Part shown: positions 1 through 7,599 of the stretch, piece after piece
Layout: every line of letters starts with the position of its first letter
Position numbering within the stretch: the first letter of the stretch is position 1
Assembly: GCA_934561115.1 (NCBI GenBank)
Contig: CAKTFS010000001.1
Location: 62,001 to 126,000 of the forward strand
Length of the DNA stretch: 64,000 bases
Direction of reading: 5' to 3'
Source: an uncultured Faecalibacterium sp.
Lineage (GTDB): Bacteria > Bacillota > Clostridia > Oscillospirales > Ruminococcaceae
Notes under the pieces: model-generated
Told to the model about the DNA's origin: nothing
The model's database searches: none
The model's input: the letters and a program-made list of their open reading frames with translations, nothing else
Translations under genes and position numbers: made by a program

Positions 1-474
1 ACCGAGACTCATACCTCTCCCTTGTCTCCGCCGCCGTATATGGCGGGCGCTGCCGAGGTAGAGGTGGATACCGAGACCGGCGAAGTGAAGGTGCTGGAAT
101 TTGACGCCTGCGTGGACTGCGGCACCCCCATCAACCCCAACCTGACCCGCGTGCAGGCCGAAGGCGGCATTCTGCAGGGCATCGGTATGACCCTGACCGA
201 AAACATCACCTACGACAAAAACGGCTACCCGGAGGAGAACTCTCTGTTCCAGTACAAGATCCCTGCCCGCAACGATATCGGGCATATCCATGTGGAGTTT
301 GAGAACAGCTACGAGCCCAACGGCCCCTTTGGCGCAAAGTCCATCGGCGAGGTGGTCATCAATACGCCGCTGCCCGCCATCTCGGACGCCATCTACAACG
401 CCATCGGCACCCGCTTCTACGAGCTGCCCATCACCCCAGAGCAGATCGCCATGGCAGTTGCAGCTAAGCACTAA
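1..474 (+). CDS. Molybdopterin-dependent hydroxylase large subunit, C-terminal end (partial)
   Basis: The reading frame is open from the first base, so this is the 3' end of a gene that begins outside the window. The visible 157 residues resemble the C-terminal molybdopterin-binding domain of the xanthine dehydrogenase/aldehyde oxidase family. They include a run with PNGPFGAKSIGEV near the end, which holds the family's Gly-Glu catalytic region, and a closing ELPITPEQI segment. The enzyme would hydroxylate a purine or other N-heterocycle using a Mo cofactor. The genes that follow (yqeC, selD, yedF, xdhC, yqeB) are the known genomic company of selenium-dependent molybdenum hydroxylases, so I infer a labile-selenium type. 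The substrate cannot be read from this fragment. Confidence 0.85.
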   Translation, partial: TETHTSPLSPPPYMAGAAEVEVDTETGEVKVLEFDACVDCGTPINPNLTRVQAEGGILQGIGMTLTENITYDKNGYPEENSLFQYKIPARNDIGHIHVEFENSYEPNGPFGAKSIGEVVINTPLPAISDAIYNAIGTRFYELPITPEQIAMAVAAKH

Positions 475-480
475 AAGCGG

Positions 481-1182
481 ATGCTGAACGAAAAAGAATT
501 TCCGTTTCTGGCAGAGAAGGGGCATATCGTTTCTCTGGTAGGCGGCGGGGGCAAAACCACCCTGCTGTATGCCATGGCAGACTACTGTGCCCGCAAGGGC
601 TGGCGGGTGCTTGTGATGACGACCACCCATATCTGGCAACCGGCAGCCTGCTATGCCCCGGATGATGCAGCGCTTGCCGCCCTGTGGCAAGCGGGTCACT
701 ATGCAGTAATTGGCACTCCGGCAGAAAACGGGAAACTGACCCTGCCGCCGCAGCAGCTTTTGCGCCGGATGGCGCAGGCAGATGCGGTATTTGTAGAAGC
801 AGACGGTGCAAAGCACCACCCCTGCAAAGTCCCGGCGGCGCACGAGCCGGTGCTGCTGCCCCGAAGCGATATCGTTTTGGCGGTGGCAGGGCTTTCGGCG
901 CTGGGAAAGCCCTTGCTGGAGGTCTGCTTCCGCTATGAAACCATCCGTCCGCAGTTTTTAGCGGCTGCGCCGGATGCACCTCTTACGCCGCCCATGCTGG
1001 CGCAGCTGCTTGCAAGCACGCAGGGCAGTCGCAAAGCGGTGGGTGACCGGCAGTTTTACGCTGTGCTCAATCAGGCTGATACGCCGGAATTACGCCAGCA
1101 GGGCATACAGATACAACAGCTTTTGCGTCAGCAGGGCATACCGTGCGTGCTGACGCATTTCAAAGAGGAAGAACGTGCATGA
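481..1182 (+). CDS. yqeC: Selenium cofactor/SDMH accessory protein YqeC
   Basis: A 233-residue P-loop protein with GGGGKTT at residues 19-25 and a TTTHIW segment after the second strand, typical of the YqeC family. YqeC is known only from comparative genomics, as a companion of selenium-dependent molybdenum hydroxylases; its biochemical step is unproven. The start lies 6 bp after the hydroxylase stop, and the end overlaps the selD start as ATGA, so translation is probably coupled. ATP or GTP use is inferred from the P-loop. Confidence 0.85.
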   Translation: MLNEKEFPFLAEKGHIVSLVGGGGKTTLLYAMADYCARKGWRVLVMTTTHIWQPAACYAPDDAALAALWQAGHYAVIGTPAENGKLTLPPQQLLRRMAQADAVFVEADGAKHHPCKVPAAHEPVLLPRSDIVLAVAGLSALGKPLLEVCFRYETIRPQFLAAAPDAPLTPPMLAQLLASTQGSRKAVGDRQFYAVLNQADTPELRQQGIQIQQLLRQQGIPCVLTHFKEEERA

Positions 1183-2216
1183 GCAAGGACGATAAGATCG
1201 TATTCTGTACCGGCGGCGGCTGCACCGCAAAGCTGGGTGCCGGGGTGCTGAGCCGTATTCTGGAAAAGCTCCCCCGGGGCGAAAAAGACCCGGATCTTCT
1301 GGTAGGCTACGACAGCCGGGATGATGCGGCAGTCTACCGCATTACGGAGGACATTGCGCTGGTGCAGACTGTAGACTTTTTCCCGCCGATGGTGGATGAC
1401 CCCTATACCTTTGGGCAGATCGCAGCCACAAACGCCCTAAGCGATGTCTACGCCATGGGCGGCGAGGTAAAGACTGCCCTGAATTTGGTCTGTTTCCCGG
1501 AGGATATGGATCTGAACGTGCTGGGTGAGATTTTGCGCGGCGGTGCTGAAAAAGTGGCAGAAGCCGGCGGCAGCCTTGCGGGCGGGCATTCCATCGCGGA
1601 CAGCGGGGTAAAATACGGCCTTTCCGTGACCGGCCTTGTTGACCCGCACCGGATGTACACGAACGACACCGGTATGCCGGGCGATAAGCTGGTATTGACC
1701 AAGGCCTTGGGTGTGGGTCTTCTGTGTACGGCAAACCGCGTAGGCGAAGCCGCCCCGGAGGAAATGGAAGCCGCCATTCGCTCCATGACCACTCTGAATA
1801 AAACGGCGGCAGAGATCAGCCGCAAATACCGCGTCCATGCTGCTACGGATGTGACCGGCTTCAGCTTTCTGGGGCATCTGCATGAGATGATGGGCGGCAG
1901 ACTTTCCTGCATCATCCACGCAAATGCCGTGCCGGTGCTGCCGGGGGCGAAAAAGGCGGCAGATGCGTTTTTGTACACCGCCGCCGGGCAGCGCAACCGC
2001 AACCATACCGGGCCGTTCGTCCGGTTTGAAAATGTAAGCTTTGCCATGGAGGAAGTTTTGTTCGACCCGCAGACCTCCGGCGGGCTGCTGCTGGCGGTAG
2101 ATCCGGCAGATGTAGCGGCGTTGGAGCAGGAGCTGCGTGCCGCAGGTCTGCCCGCAAGTATCGTGGGAGAGATCCTGCCGAAACAGGAAATTGAAATTAC
2201 TGTAACAGACAAATGA
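1179..2216 (+). CDS. selD: Selenide, water dikinase
   Basis: SelD makes selenophosphate from selenide and ATP, the activated selenium donor for Sec-tRNA, selenouridine or the labile selenium cofactor of Mo hydroxylases. The N-terminal Gly-rich segment GGGCTAKLG carries the catalytic Cys and, three residues on, the Lys. The Cys is an ordinary TGC codon, not selenocysteine. AIRS-type N- and C-terminal domains follow, with GGHS and [10 protein letters not shown] motifs. I chose the ATG at 1179 because it overlaps the yqeC stop (ATGA); a longer frame starting at 1143 would run inside yqeC. About 345 residues, normal for the family. No selA, selB or Sec tRNA gene is visible in the window, so the local role is probably the Mo-hydroxylase selenium cofactor. 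Confidence 0.95.
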   Translation: MSKDDKIVFCTGGGCTAKLGAGVLSRILEKLPRGEKDPDLLVGYDSRDDAAVYRITEDIALVQTVDFFPPMVDDPYTFGQIAATNALSDVYAMGGEVKTALNLVCFPEDMDLNVLGEILRGGAEKVAEAGGSLAGGHSIADSGVKYGLSVTGLVDPHRMYTNDTGMPGDKLVLTKALGVGLLCTANRVGEAAPEEMEAAIRSMTTLNKTAAEISRKYRVHAATDVTGFSFLGHLHEMMGGRLSCIIHANAVPVLPGAKKAADAFLYTAAGQRNRNHTGPFVRFENVSFAMEEVLFDPQTSGGLLLAVDPADVAALEQELRAAGLPASIVGEILPKQEIEITVTDK

Positions 2217-2230
2217 GAGGAGTAATCAGC

Positions 2231-2845
2231 ATGGCTAAATTTATCAAAGTGGATGCGCTGGGCGACGCCTGCCCGCTGCCTGTTGTCAAGGCAAAAAAGG
2301 CAATTTCTGAGCTGCAGGGCGCAGGACAGGTAGAGGTTCTGGTGGACAACGAGATCGCTGTGCAGAACCTGACCAAAATGGCACAGCAGAAGGGCTATCA
2401 GTACAGCGCTGAAAAGCTGGAAGAGCGCAAATACCGTGTGCTGTTCACGCTGGGAGAAGCAGCAGGCACCTCGGCAGAGGAAACTTCCGTCTGCACACCG
2501 GATGCCCGCACCGATACGGTGGTGGCTATTTCCGCTGCCGCTATGGGCGATGGCAGCGAGGAGCTGGGCAAGACCCTGCTCAAAGCCTTTGTGTTTGCGC
2601 TGACCCAGCAGGACAAGCTGCCCAAGACGATCCTGTTCTATAACGGCGGCGCAGCACTGACCTGTGAAGGCTCTGCTATGCTGGAGGACCTCAAGGCGCT
2701 GGAGGCACAGGGCGTGGAGATCCTGACCTGCGGCACCTGCCTGAATTTCTACGGCCTTACCGAGAAGCTGGCGGTGGGCAGTGTGACCAACATGTACACC
2801 ATTGCCGAAAAGCTGACGCAGGCAGGGAACGTGGTAAAGCCGTGA
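2231..2845 (+). CDS. yedF: Sulfurtransferase-like selenium metabolism protein YedF
   Basis: Two-domain protein of about 204 residues. The first 75 residues are TusA-like, with the CPLPVVKAKKA motif whose Cys carries sulfur or selenium in TusA relatives. The second half resembles a DsrE/DsrF-like domain with a CGTC pair near the end. This fusion is associated with selenium metabolism in Clostridia. A GAGAGGAG site at 2215-2222 ends 8 bp before the ATG at 2231 and decides the start over an ATG at 2213. The selenium-trafficking role is inferred from the family and from the neighbours selD and the aminotransferase. Confidence 0.85.
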   Translation: MAKFIKVDALGDACPLPVVKAKKAISELQGAGQVEVLVDNEIAVQNLTKMAQQKGYQYSAEKLEERKYRVLFTLGEAAGTSAEETSVCTPDARTDTVVAISAAAMGDGSEELGKTLLKAFVFALTQQDKLPKTILFYNGGAALTCEGSAMLEDLKALEAQGVEILTCGTCLNFYGLTEKLAVGSVTNMYTIAEKLTQAGNVVKP

Positions 2846-3990
2846 TCTATCTGGATAATGCAGCTACCACCCTGCATAAACCACCGCAGGTGGAACAGGC
2901 TATTGTGGAGGCACTGCACACAGCAGGCAACCCCGGGCGCGGCGCACACGAGCCTACCCTTCACGCCGCACGGGTCGTGCTGGATACTCGTCTGGCGCTG
3001 GCAGAGCTTTTCCATGCGCAGGACCCCTCCTGCATTGTTTTTGCCGCCAATGCGACCATGGCGCTGAACACGGTGCTGAACGGTGTGCTGCATCCGGGTG
3101 ACCATGTGATCACAACGGTATGCGAGCATAACTCCGTTCTGCGTCCACTGTACCGGCTGCGGGCGCAGGGAATAGAGGTCTCTTTTACCGGGGTGGATGA
3201 CGTTGCACGGCTTTGCTACGACCAGTGGAAAACGCTGCTGCGTCCCACGACCCGGGCACTGGTGGTGACGGGAGCTTCCAATGTGACCGGCAACGGCATA
3301 GACCTTTCCCGCGCTGCGGATTTTGCTCACCGGCACGGACTGCTGCTGATTGTAGATGCTGCCCAAACTGCCGGTGCGCAGCCTATTGATGTGCAGCAGC
3401 TGGGTATAGATGCCCTCTGCTTTACCGGACACAAGGCGCTCTTGGGGCCGCAGGGTACTGGCGGTGCTTATGTGCGCCCCGGGTTACAGATCGCGCCGCT
3501 CCTTGTGGGCGGCAGCGGTGTGCACAGCTTTGACGAAACACACCCCTTGCAGATGCCCACCGCGCTGGAGGCCGGCACACTGAACGTGCACGGCCTTGCC
3601 GGGCTGTGCGCAGGGGTGCGCTGGCTGCTGGAGCAGGGCGTAGAAAGCCTTGCTGCCCGGGAAAGCTCCCTTGCCCGCCTGTTTTATGAGCAGGTGCGTA
3701 CTGCGCCGGGCGTAACGCTGTATGGAGATATGACCCTACAGCCCCGTGCACCCATTGTGGCACTGAACATCGGACAGGAGGATTCTGCCCGGGTGGCAGA
3801 TATTCTGTGGGAGGACTACGGCATCTGCGTGCGTGCTGGGGCACACTGCGCTCCGCTGATGCACAAGGCGCTTGGAACAGCCGAGCAGGGCGTGGTACGG
3901 TTCAGCTTTTCTCATTTTAATACGGAGCAGGAGGTGCAGCAGGCAGCGCAGGCAGTTTGCGCACTTGCCCGGGAACTTTTATGCGAATAA
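2842..3990 (+). CDS. Class V aminotransferase fold protein (cysteine desulfurase / selenocysteine lyase-like)
   Basis: PLP enzyme of 382 residues with the family N-terminus YLDNAATT, a Schiff-base Lys in GHKALLGPQGTGG, and a Cys in the C-terminal active-site loop (RAGAHCAPL). It resembles the desulfurase-like proteins that travel with SelD and YedF in Clostridia. It would mobilise S or Se from cysteine or selenocysteine to the YedF-like carrier; that direction is inference. The GTG start overlaps the yedF stop (GTGA), showing tight coupling. Confidence 0.85.
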   Translation: MIYLDNAATTLHKPPQVEQAIVEALHTAGNPGRGAHEPTLHAARVVLDTRLALAELFHAQDPSCIVFAANATMALNTVLNGVLHPGDHVITTVCEHNSVLRPLYRLRAQGIEVSFTGVDDVARLCYDQWKTLLRPTTRALVVTGASNVTGNGIDLSRAADFAHRHGLLLIVDAAQTAGAQPIDVQQLGIDALCFTGHKALLGPQGTGGAYVRPGLQIAPLLVGGSGVHSFDETHPLQMPTALEAGTLNVHGLAGLCAGVRWLLEQGVESLAARESSLARLFYEQVRTAPGVTLYGDMTLQPRAPIVALNIGQEDSARVADILWEDYGICVRAGAHCAPLMHKALGTAEQGVVRFSFSHFNTEQEVQQAAQAVCALARELLCE

Positions 3991-4211
3991 AACGAAGCTA
4001 TATCGTGCTTTCCTTCCGCACTACCTTAGAAGCTATGGAGTGGGAAAAGCAATGCCATGCCCGGCAGGTGCCCGGGCGGCTGATCCCGCTGCCGCGTGAG
4101 ATATCGGCGGGGTGCGGGCTTGCATGGCGGATGCTGCCGGAGGACTGGCAAAGCTGGCAGGCAGAACTGGACCAAACACAGTTTGATAAGGTAACGCCTG
4201 TGGAGCAATAA
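3981..4211 (+). CDS. DUF3343 protein (putative Se/S carrier-like)
   Basis: Small protein of 76 residues starting MRIKRSYIVLSFRTTLEAM, which fits the DUF3343 / Se_S_carrier family (PF11823). These proteins have a compact alpha/beta fold and usually occur beside selenium or Fe-S genes. A conserved-looking Gly-Cys-Gly sits mid-protein (SAGCGLAWRM) and could hold a chalcogen. The ATG at 3981 lies inside the last codons of the preceding aminotransferase gene (10 bp overlap), which I prefer to the in-frame ATG at 3957. Function is inferred from family and context. Confidence 0.75.
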   Translation: MRIKRSYIVLSFRTTLEAMEWEKQCHARQVPGRLIPLPREISAGCGLAWRMLPEDWQSWQAELDQTQFDKVTPVEQ

Positions 4212-4230
4212 CAGAGGGAGAGAAACACCA

Positions 4231-5286
4231 ATGAACAGACAAACGCTTGCAGACGTTCTGCAAGATACAAACCAGACCGGCAGCTATACGCTGGCTACCG
4301 TACTGGAAGGTTCAGAGACGGGCAGTCAGCTGCTGCTGCGGGACGGAGATGCCCTGTGGCAGACCCCGAGCGCCGGGCTTCTGCAGCGGCAGCTTGCTGC
4401 CCTGCAGGCCTGTACCGCCACGGGCTTTCTTACACTGGATGGGCAGCGGATATTTGCCGAGCGCTTTGGTGCCATGCCGCAGCTGGTAGTCTGCGGCGGT
4501 GGTCATGTGGCTGCTGCTCTTGTAAAGCAGGCAAAGCTTCTCGGCATGCCGGTGCTTGCCATAGACGACCGGGAGGAATTTGCCCAGCAGCTGCGCGCCG
4601 CCGGAGCGGATACCGTGCTTTGCGCCCCCTTTGCACAGGCACTCCAGAATGTGCCCGGCGGGGCAGAGACCTATTTTGCGGTGCTGACCCGCTCCCACGC
4701 CTTTGATCTGGACTGCCTGACCCAGATCCTGCAAAAGCCTGCGGCCTATGTGGGCATGATGGGCAGCCGCGGCCGTGCCGCATTGGTGCGCCGTCAGCTG
4801 TTGGAGGTCGGATTGGACAGTCAGCGGATTGATGCACTCTGCGCCCCCATCGGCCTTGCCATCGGGGCGCAGACCGCTGCGGAGATCGCGCTTTCCATTC
4901 TGGCGCAGATCGTGCAGGTCAAGAATGCCCGCCCCCAGACCGAGGGCTATCCCATTGCATTGCTGGATGCCATGGTGCAGGCAGAAAATGCCCGCACTCC
5001 GGCGGTGCTGGCGACCATCGTTGCACGGCATGGCTCCACCCCGCGGGATGTGGGTGCAAAAATGCTCATTCTGCCCGATGGCAGTACGGTGGGCAGTGTG
5101 GGCGGCGGCATTATGGAGCATTACACGGTACAGGCTGCTCAGAAGCTGCTGACACAGGCTACACCCGCCCTGCAATGCTTGCAGCTTTCGGCTGACGGCA
5201 AAAACGAGGATGCGGCTGTTGCTGCCTGCGGCGGCTCCATGGAGGTGCTGTTGCAGACACTTTGCCCCGGGGAGGAAACAAAATGA
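4231..5286 (+). CDS. XdhC/CoxI family protein
   Basis: XdhC relatives insert or sulfurate the Mo cofactor in hydroxylases. This 351-residue protein has a Rossmann region at about residues 85-230 (VVCGGGHVAAAL, GMMGSRGR, PIGLAIGAQTAAEIALSILAQI). The CoxI-type domain follows at about 250-345, with HGSTPRDVGAKM and GSVGGGIMEH. In the commonly described XdhC order the CoxI domain comes first, so the arrangement here is reversed. A clean GAGGGAGAG site precedes the ATG. It ends in an ATGA overlap with yqeB. A role in maturing the hydroxylase at position 1 is inferred from context. Confidence 0.85.
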   Translation: MNRQTLADVLQDTNQTGSYTLATVLEGSETGSQLLLRDGDALWQTPSAGLLQRQLAALQACTATGFLTLDGQRIFAERFGAMPQLVVCGGGHVAAALVKQAKLLGMPVLAIDDREEFAQQLRAAGADTVLCAPFAQALQNVPGGAETYFAVLTRSHAFDLDCLTQILQKPAAYVGMMGSRGRAALVRRQLLEVGLDSQRIDALCAPIGLAIGAQTAAEIALSILAQIVQVKNARPQTEGYPIALLDAMVQAENARTPAVLATIVARHGSTPRDVGAKMLILPDGSTVGSVGGGIMEHYTVQAAQKLLTQATPALQCLQLSADGKNEDAAVAACGGSMEVLLQTLCPGEETK

Positions 5287-6098
5287 AAAAGGATGCTTTG
5301 ATCATCGTGCGCGGCGGCGGCGACCTTGCCACCGGTACCATCCACCGGTTGTGGAGCGCCGGGCTGCGGGTGCTGGTATTGGAAACGACACAACCTGCAG
5401 CCATCCGCCGTCAGGTAGCCCTGTGTGAAGCAGTGTATGAAGGCGAAGCCATTGTTGAGGGGCTGCGCGCCGTCCGCATTGAAGCGTTGGAGCAGGCGCA
5501 GTCCGTCTGGGCGCAGGGGGCCGTTCCGGTGCTCGTTGACCCGGAGGGAGCCTGTATTGCCCGGGCAAAGCCGGCGGTCGTAGTGGACGCCATTCTGGCT
5601 AAGCGCAACCTTGGCACCTGCCGGGATATGGCACCGCTGACCGTCGCCCTTGGCCCCGGCTTTGTGGCCGGGCAGGATGTGGATGCCGTGGTGGAGACCA
5701 AGCGCGGCCACCGGCTGGGCCGAATCATCCGGGAGGGAAGCGCTATCCCCAATACCGGAATCCCCGGCGTCATCGGCGGGTACGGTGCAGAGCGGGTGAT
5801 CCATGCACAGGCTGCCGGTGTTTTTATGAATGTGCTTAAAATCGGTGATCTAGTGGAGAAGGGCGAGACTATCGCTACCATCCGCACCCCGGAAGGAGCA
5901 GATATCCCGGTCACAGCACAGATCCCCGGTATTCTGCGCGGACTACTGCGCAGCGGCTATCCGGTCACGCCGGGCTTTAAGATCGCAGATATCGACCCCC
6001 GGCGGGAGGAACTTTCCAACTGCTTTCTGATCTCGGATAAATCCCGCTGCATTGCCGGCAGTGTATTGGAGCTTGTCTGTGCGCAGGTGTGGCAGTAA
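5283..6098 (+). CDS. yqeB: Selenium-dependent molybdenum hydroxylase system protein, YqeB/EF2563 family
   Basis: 271 residues beginning with a nucleotide-binding-like glycine run (IIVRGGGDLATGTIHRLWSAG), then the family segments PGFVAGQDVDAVVET and RGH-LGR, and a C-terminal barrel-like part. EF2563/YqeB proteins are markers of the selenium-dependent Mo hydroxylase system; the exact reaction is not known. The ATG at 5283 overlaps the stop of the XdhC gene (ATGA). It is the last gene of the cassette; a strong hairpin terminator follows 17 bp after the stop. Confidence 0.88.
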   Translation: MKKDALIIVRGGGDLATGTIHRLWSAGLRVLVLETTQPAAIRRQVALCEAVYEGEAIVEGLRAVRIEALEQAQSVWAQGAVPVLVDPEGACIARAKPAVVVDAILAKRNLGTCRDMAPLTVALGPGFVAGQDVDAVVETKRGHRLGRIIREGSAIPNTGIPGVIGGYGAERVIHAQAAGVFMNVLKIGDLVEKGETIATIRTPEGADIPVTAQIPGILRGLLRSGYPVTPGFKIADIDPRREELSNCFLISDKSRCIAGSVLELVCAQVWQ

Positions 6099-6115
6099 AG
6101 CTTGTATAAAAAAAT

Positions 6116-6165
6116 AACCCCTGCCGTTTTGCAAAAAAGGAAGCAAATACGGCAGGGGTTTTATG
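6116..6165. terminator. Bidirectional rho-independent terminator after the selenium cassette
   Basis: Perfect 12-bp stem (AACCCCTGCCGT, 6116-6127, pairs with 6149-6160) with a 21-nt loop. An A-rich run precedes the left arm and TTTTAT follows the right arm. It can therefore stop yqeB transcription rightward and the small leftward gene ending at 6174. Confidence 0.85.
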
Positions 6166-6173
6166 GTTCCATG

Positions 6174-6368
6174 TTAGTTGCGGTAGCAGCGATCCTGCCC
6201 CACAAGCCAGTTTTCGCACAGGCGCTGGGCTTCCTCAAGACTGCGGCTCTCACAGTCAAAGAATGCACCGCGCATAGAGCAGTAGGAGTAGTGTACCTTA
6301 GGAACACCATTGCCATCCTTGAAGCGCTCGTATCGTTCTTCACCGGGCATCAGAAAAAGCTGTTCCAT
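6174..6368 (-). CDS. Small hypothetical protein
   Basis: A 64-residue protein starting MEQLFLMPGEERYERF, with several Cys residues and a charged, aromatic-rich composition; I do not recognise the family. The start at 6368 has a good AAAGGAG site about 9 bp upstream, which favours it over the longer frame from 6422. It lies between two hairpins: the shared terminator on its 3' side and a GC-rich palindrome on its 5' side. No membrane segment or signal peptide is visible. Confidence 0.55.
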   Translation of the reverse strand: MEQLFLMPGEERYERFKDGNGVPKVHYSYCSMRGAFFDCESRSLEEAQRLCENWLVGQDRCYRN

Positions 6369-6403
6369 GGTTCCTTCTCCTTTGTGTTCAAGCAGTCCAA
6401 ACG

Positions 6404-6417
6404 GCCGCCCGGGCGGC
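6404..6417. repeat. 14-bp perfect GC palindrome
   Basis: GCCGCCCGGGCGGC is its own reverse complement. It sits between the small gene and its probable promoter, so it would form a hairpin in the 5' leader or serve as a dimer-protein site. Role unknown. Confidence 0.5.
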
Positions 6418-6434
6418 GGCACACAACGCTTGTT

Positions 6435-6463
6435 ATTGTATCACGATGGAGAAAGGTTTGCCA
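6435..6463 (-). promoter_or_regulatory. Possible promoter of the small gene
   Basis: On the minus strand, TGGCAA (6458-6463), 17 bp, then TACAAT (6435-6440). The -35 is a weak match and the -10 good. It would put the start of transcription about 60 nt upstream of the small gene. Confidence 0.35.
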
Positions 6464-6529
6464 TTGTCTTTTTATCCAAAGATACGCCGCTTTTTTCTCT
6501 GCGGTTGTGGCGAAGAAGGGCTTGACAAG

Positions 6530-7033
6530 TCATTCGTGCAAACTGCGCTCCTTTTCCAATGCAGCTTTCATGCCATGGATACGTCCCAGTGCATAGGAGA
6601 GCATTGCTGCGCACAACAGGTTCAGCCAGCCGTACCGGAACTGGTCCAGAGAGTTCGTTATGCCAAGAATCAGGTTGGCCAGACAAATCAGGAAAAGCAT
6701 CCGGTCAATACGACTCAGGTGCGTCAGGCGGGAGTCGATATCCGAGAGCAGTTCAAAGCTGCCAAGCTCCGCTTTCCGCCGGAAGTACACCCAGTTGACA
6801 CAGCCGCCGATATATTCCGCACCCAGTTCCTTTACAAAAGCACGGTAATCGCTGCTAGGGTTCATTTCCAAGCGGATGATATACTCGCCCGGTTCGCAGC
6901 GCACAAAGGTATAAAAGGAAAACCCGGTGTTGTCCAGTACCCAGCCCTCCTGTGCCATCTCATTCAGCCAGCGCTCTTCTTTTTCAAAATCCCACACAAA
7001 GAAAAGCTTGAAAACGGTTTTCTTTTCCTTCAT
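6530..7033 (-). CDS. DUF2812 membrane protein
   Basis: 167 residues. The N-terminal half matches the DUF2812 pattern: an early FKLFFVWDFEKEERWLNEM segment, then a beta-rich stretch with GEYIIRLEM and ELGAEYIGG. Two membrane segments lie near residues 110-128 and 134-150 (MLFLICLANLILGI and YGWLNLLCAAMLSYALG). DUF2812 proteins are typically encoded next to a PadR regulator, as here: the start overlaps the end of padR by 4 bp. A role as a membrane effector or sensor partner of the regulator is inference only. Confidence 0.8.
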   Translation of the reverse strand: MKEKKTVFKLFFVWDFEKEERWLNEMAQEGWVLDNTGFSFYTFVRCEPGEYIIRLEMNPSSDYRAFVKELGAEYIGGCVNWVYFRRKAELGSFELLSDIDSRLTHLSRIDRMLFLICLANLILGITNSLDQFRYGWLNLLCAAMLSYALGRIHGMKAALEKERSLHE

Positions 7034-7362
7034 AAGGCTTCCTCCTTCAGGATGCTCTCACCATTGGCCACAAGCTGCTGCAAGCGGGCAAGCTCGTGCT
7101 TTAAGATCTGTACGCCCTCTGCGGTAAGCTGGTATTCCTTTTTGCGGCTGCCGCTTTCGGCGGGCAGGGGACGGATCCAGCCTTTTTCGCACAGAGAGGT
7201 CAATGCACCATACAGTGTCCCGGCGGCAAGATGGACTCTGCCGCCGGAAAGCTGCTCCGTCTGTTGCATGATGCCATAGCCGTGTTGCGGATGGTAAAGA
7301 GACAACAGGATATAATAGGTCGATTCTGTCAATGCAAGGTTTTCCATACTGAAATACTCCAT
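7030..7362 (-). CDS. PadR family transcriptional regulator
   Basis: 110 residues with the PadR winged-helix pattern: TESTYYILLSLYHPQHGYGIMQ, then GTLYGALTSLCEKGWI (recognition helix and turn), then the wing KKEYQLTAEG. PadR proteins are dimeric repressors released by small molecules or stress. Two tandem inverted repeats of the type TATATCG-N5-CGATATA, one covering the -10 and spacer of its own promoter, imply autoregulation. The start could also be the ATG five codons downstream. Cotranscribed with the DUF2812 gene. Confidence 0.9.
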   Translation of the reverse strand: MEYFSMENLALTESTYYILLSLYHPQHGYGIMQQTEQLSGGRVHLAAGTLYGALTSLCEKGWIRPLPAESGSRKKEYQLTAEGVQILKHELARLQQLVANGESILKEEAL

Positions 7363-7381
7363 GGATTCTATCGGATATCTT

Positions 7382-7440
7382 TATATCGCCAACCGATATA
7401 TCGTGCTTAAAGTATATCGTCTCCCGATATACTTTGTCAA
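7382..7440 (-). promoter_or_regulatory. padR promoter with two tandem operator palindromes
   Basis: Minus-strand promoter TTGACA (7435-7440), 18 bp, TATACT (7411-7416). Operator 1 is AGTATATCG-N5-CGATATACT at 7411-7433, covering the spacer and the -10. Operator 2 is TATATCG-N5-CGATATA at 7382-7400, downstream of the -10. Their centres are 31 bp apart, close to three helical turns, which suits two dimers on one DNA face. This layout predicts tight autorepression. Confidence 0.8.
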
Positions 7441-7599
7441 GCGTTTTCAGAAAAAAGCCATCAAAAAGCTTTAAAACACAGTTCGTATGGAAAAACCGAT
7501 GGAACACGAGAAAATATTTTGTGCACTTTTCATAGTTTTCTTCTGAAGATTTTGGTGGTACAATATAGTCATCAAATTCTGCAATTCGGGAGGAGCTCC

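Noticed and set aside
1209..1236. Selenocysteine at the SelD active site
   Set aside because: The active-site codon is TGC (Cys), so no recoding is needed.
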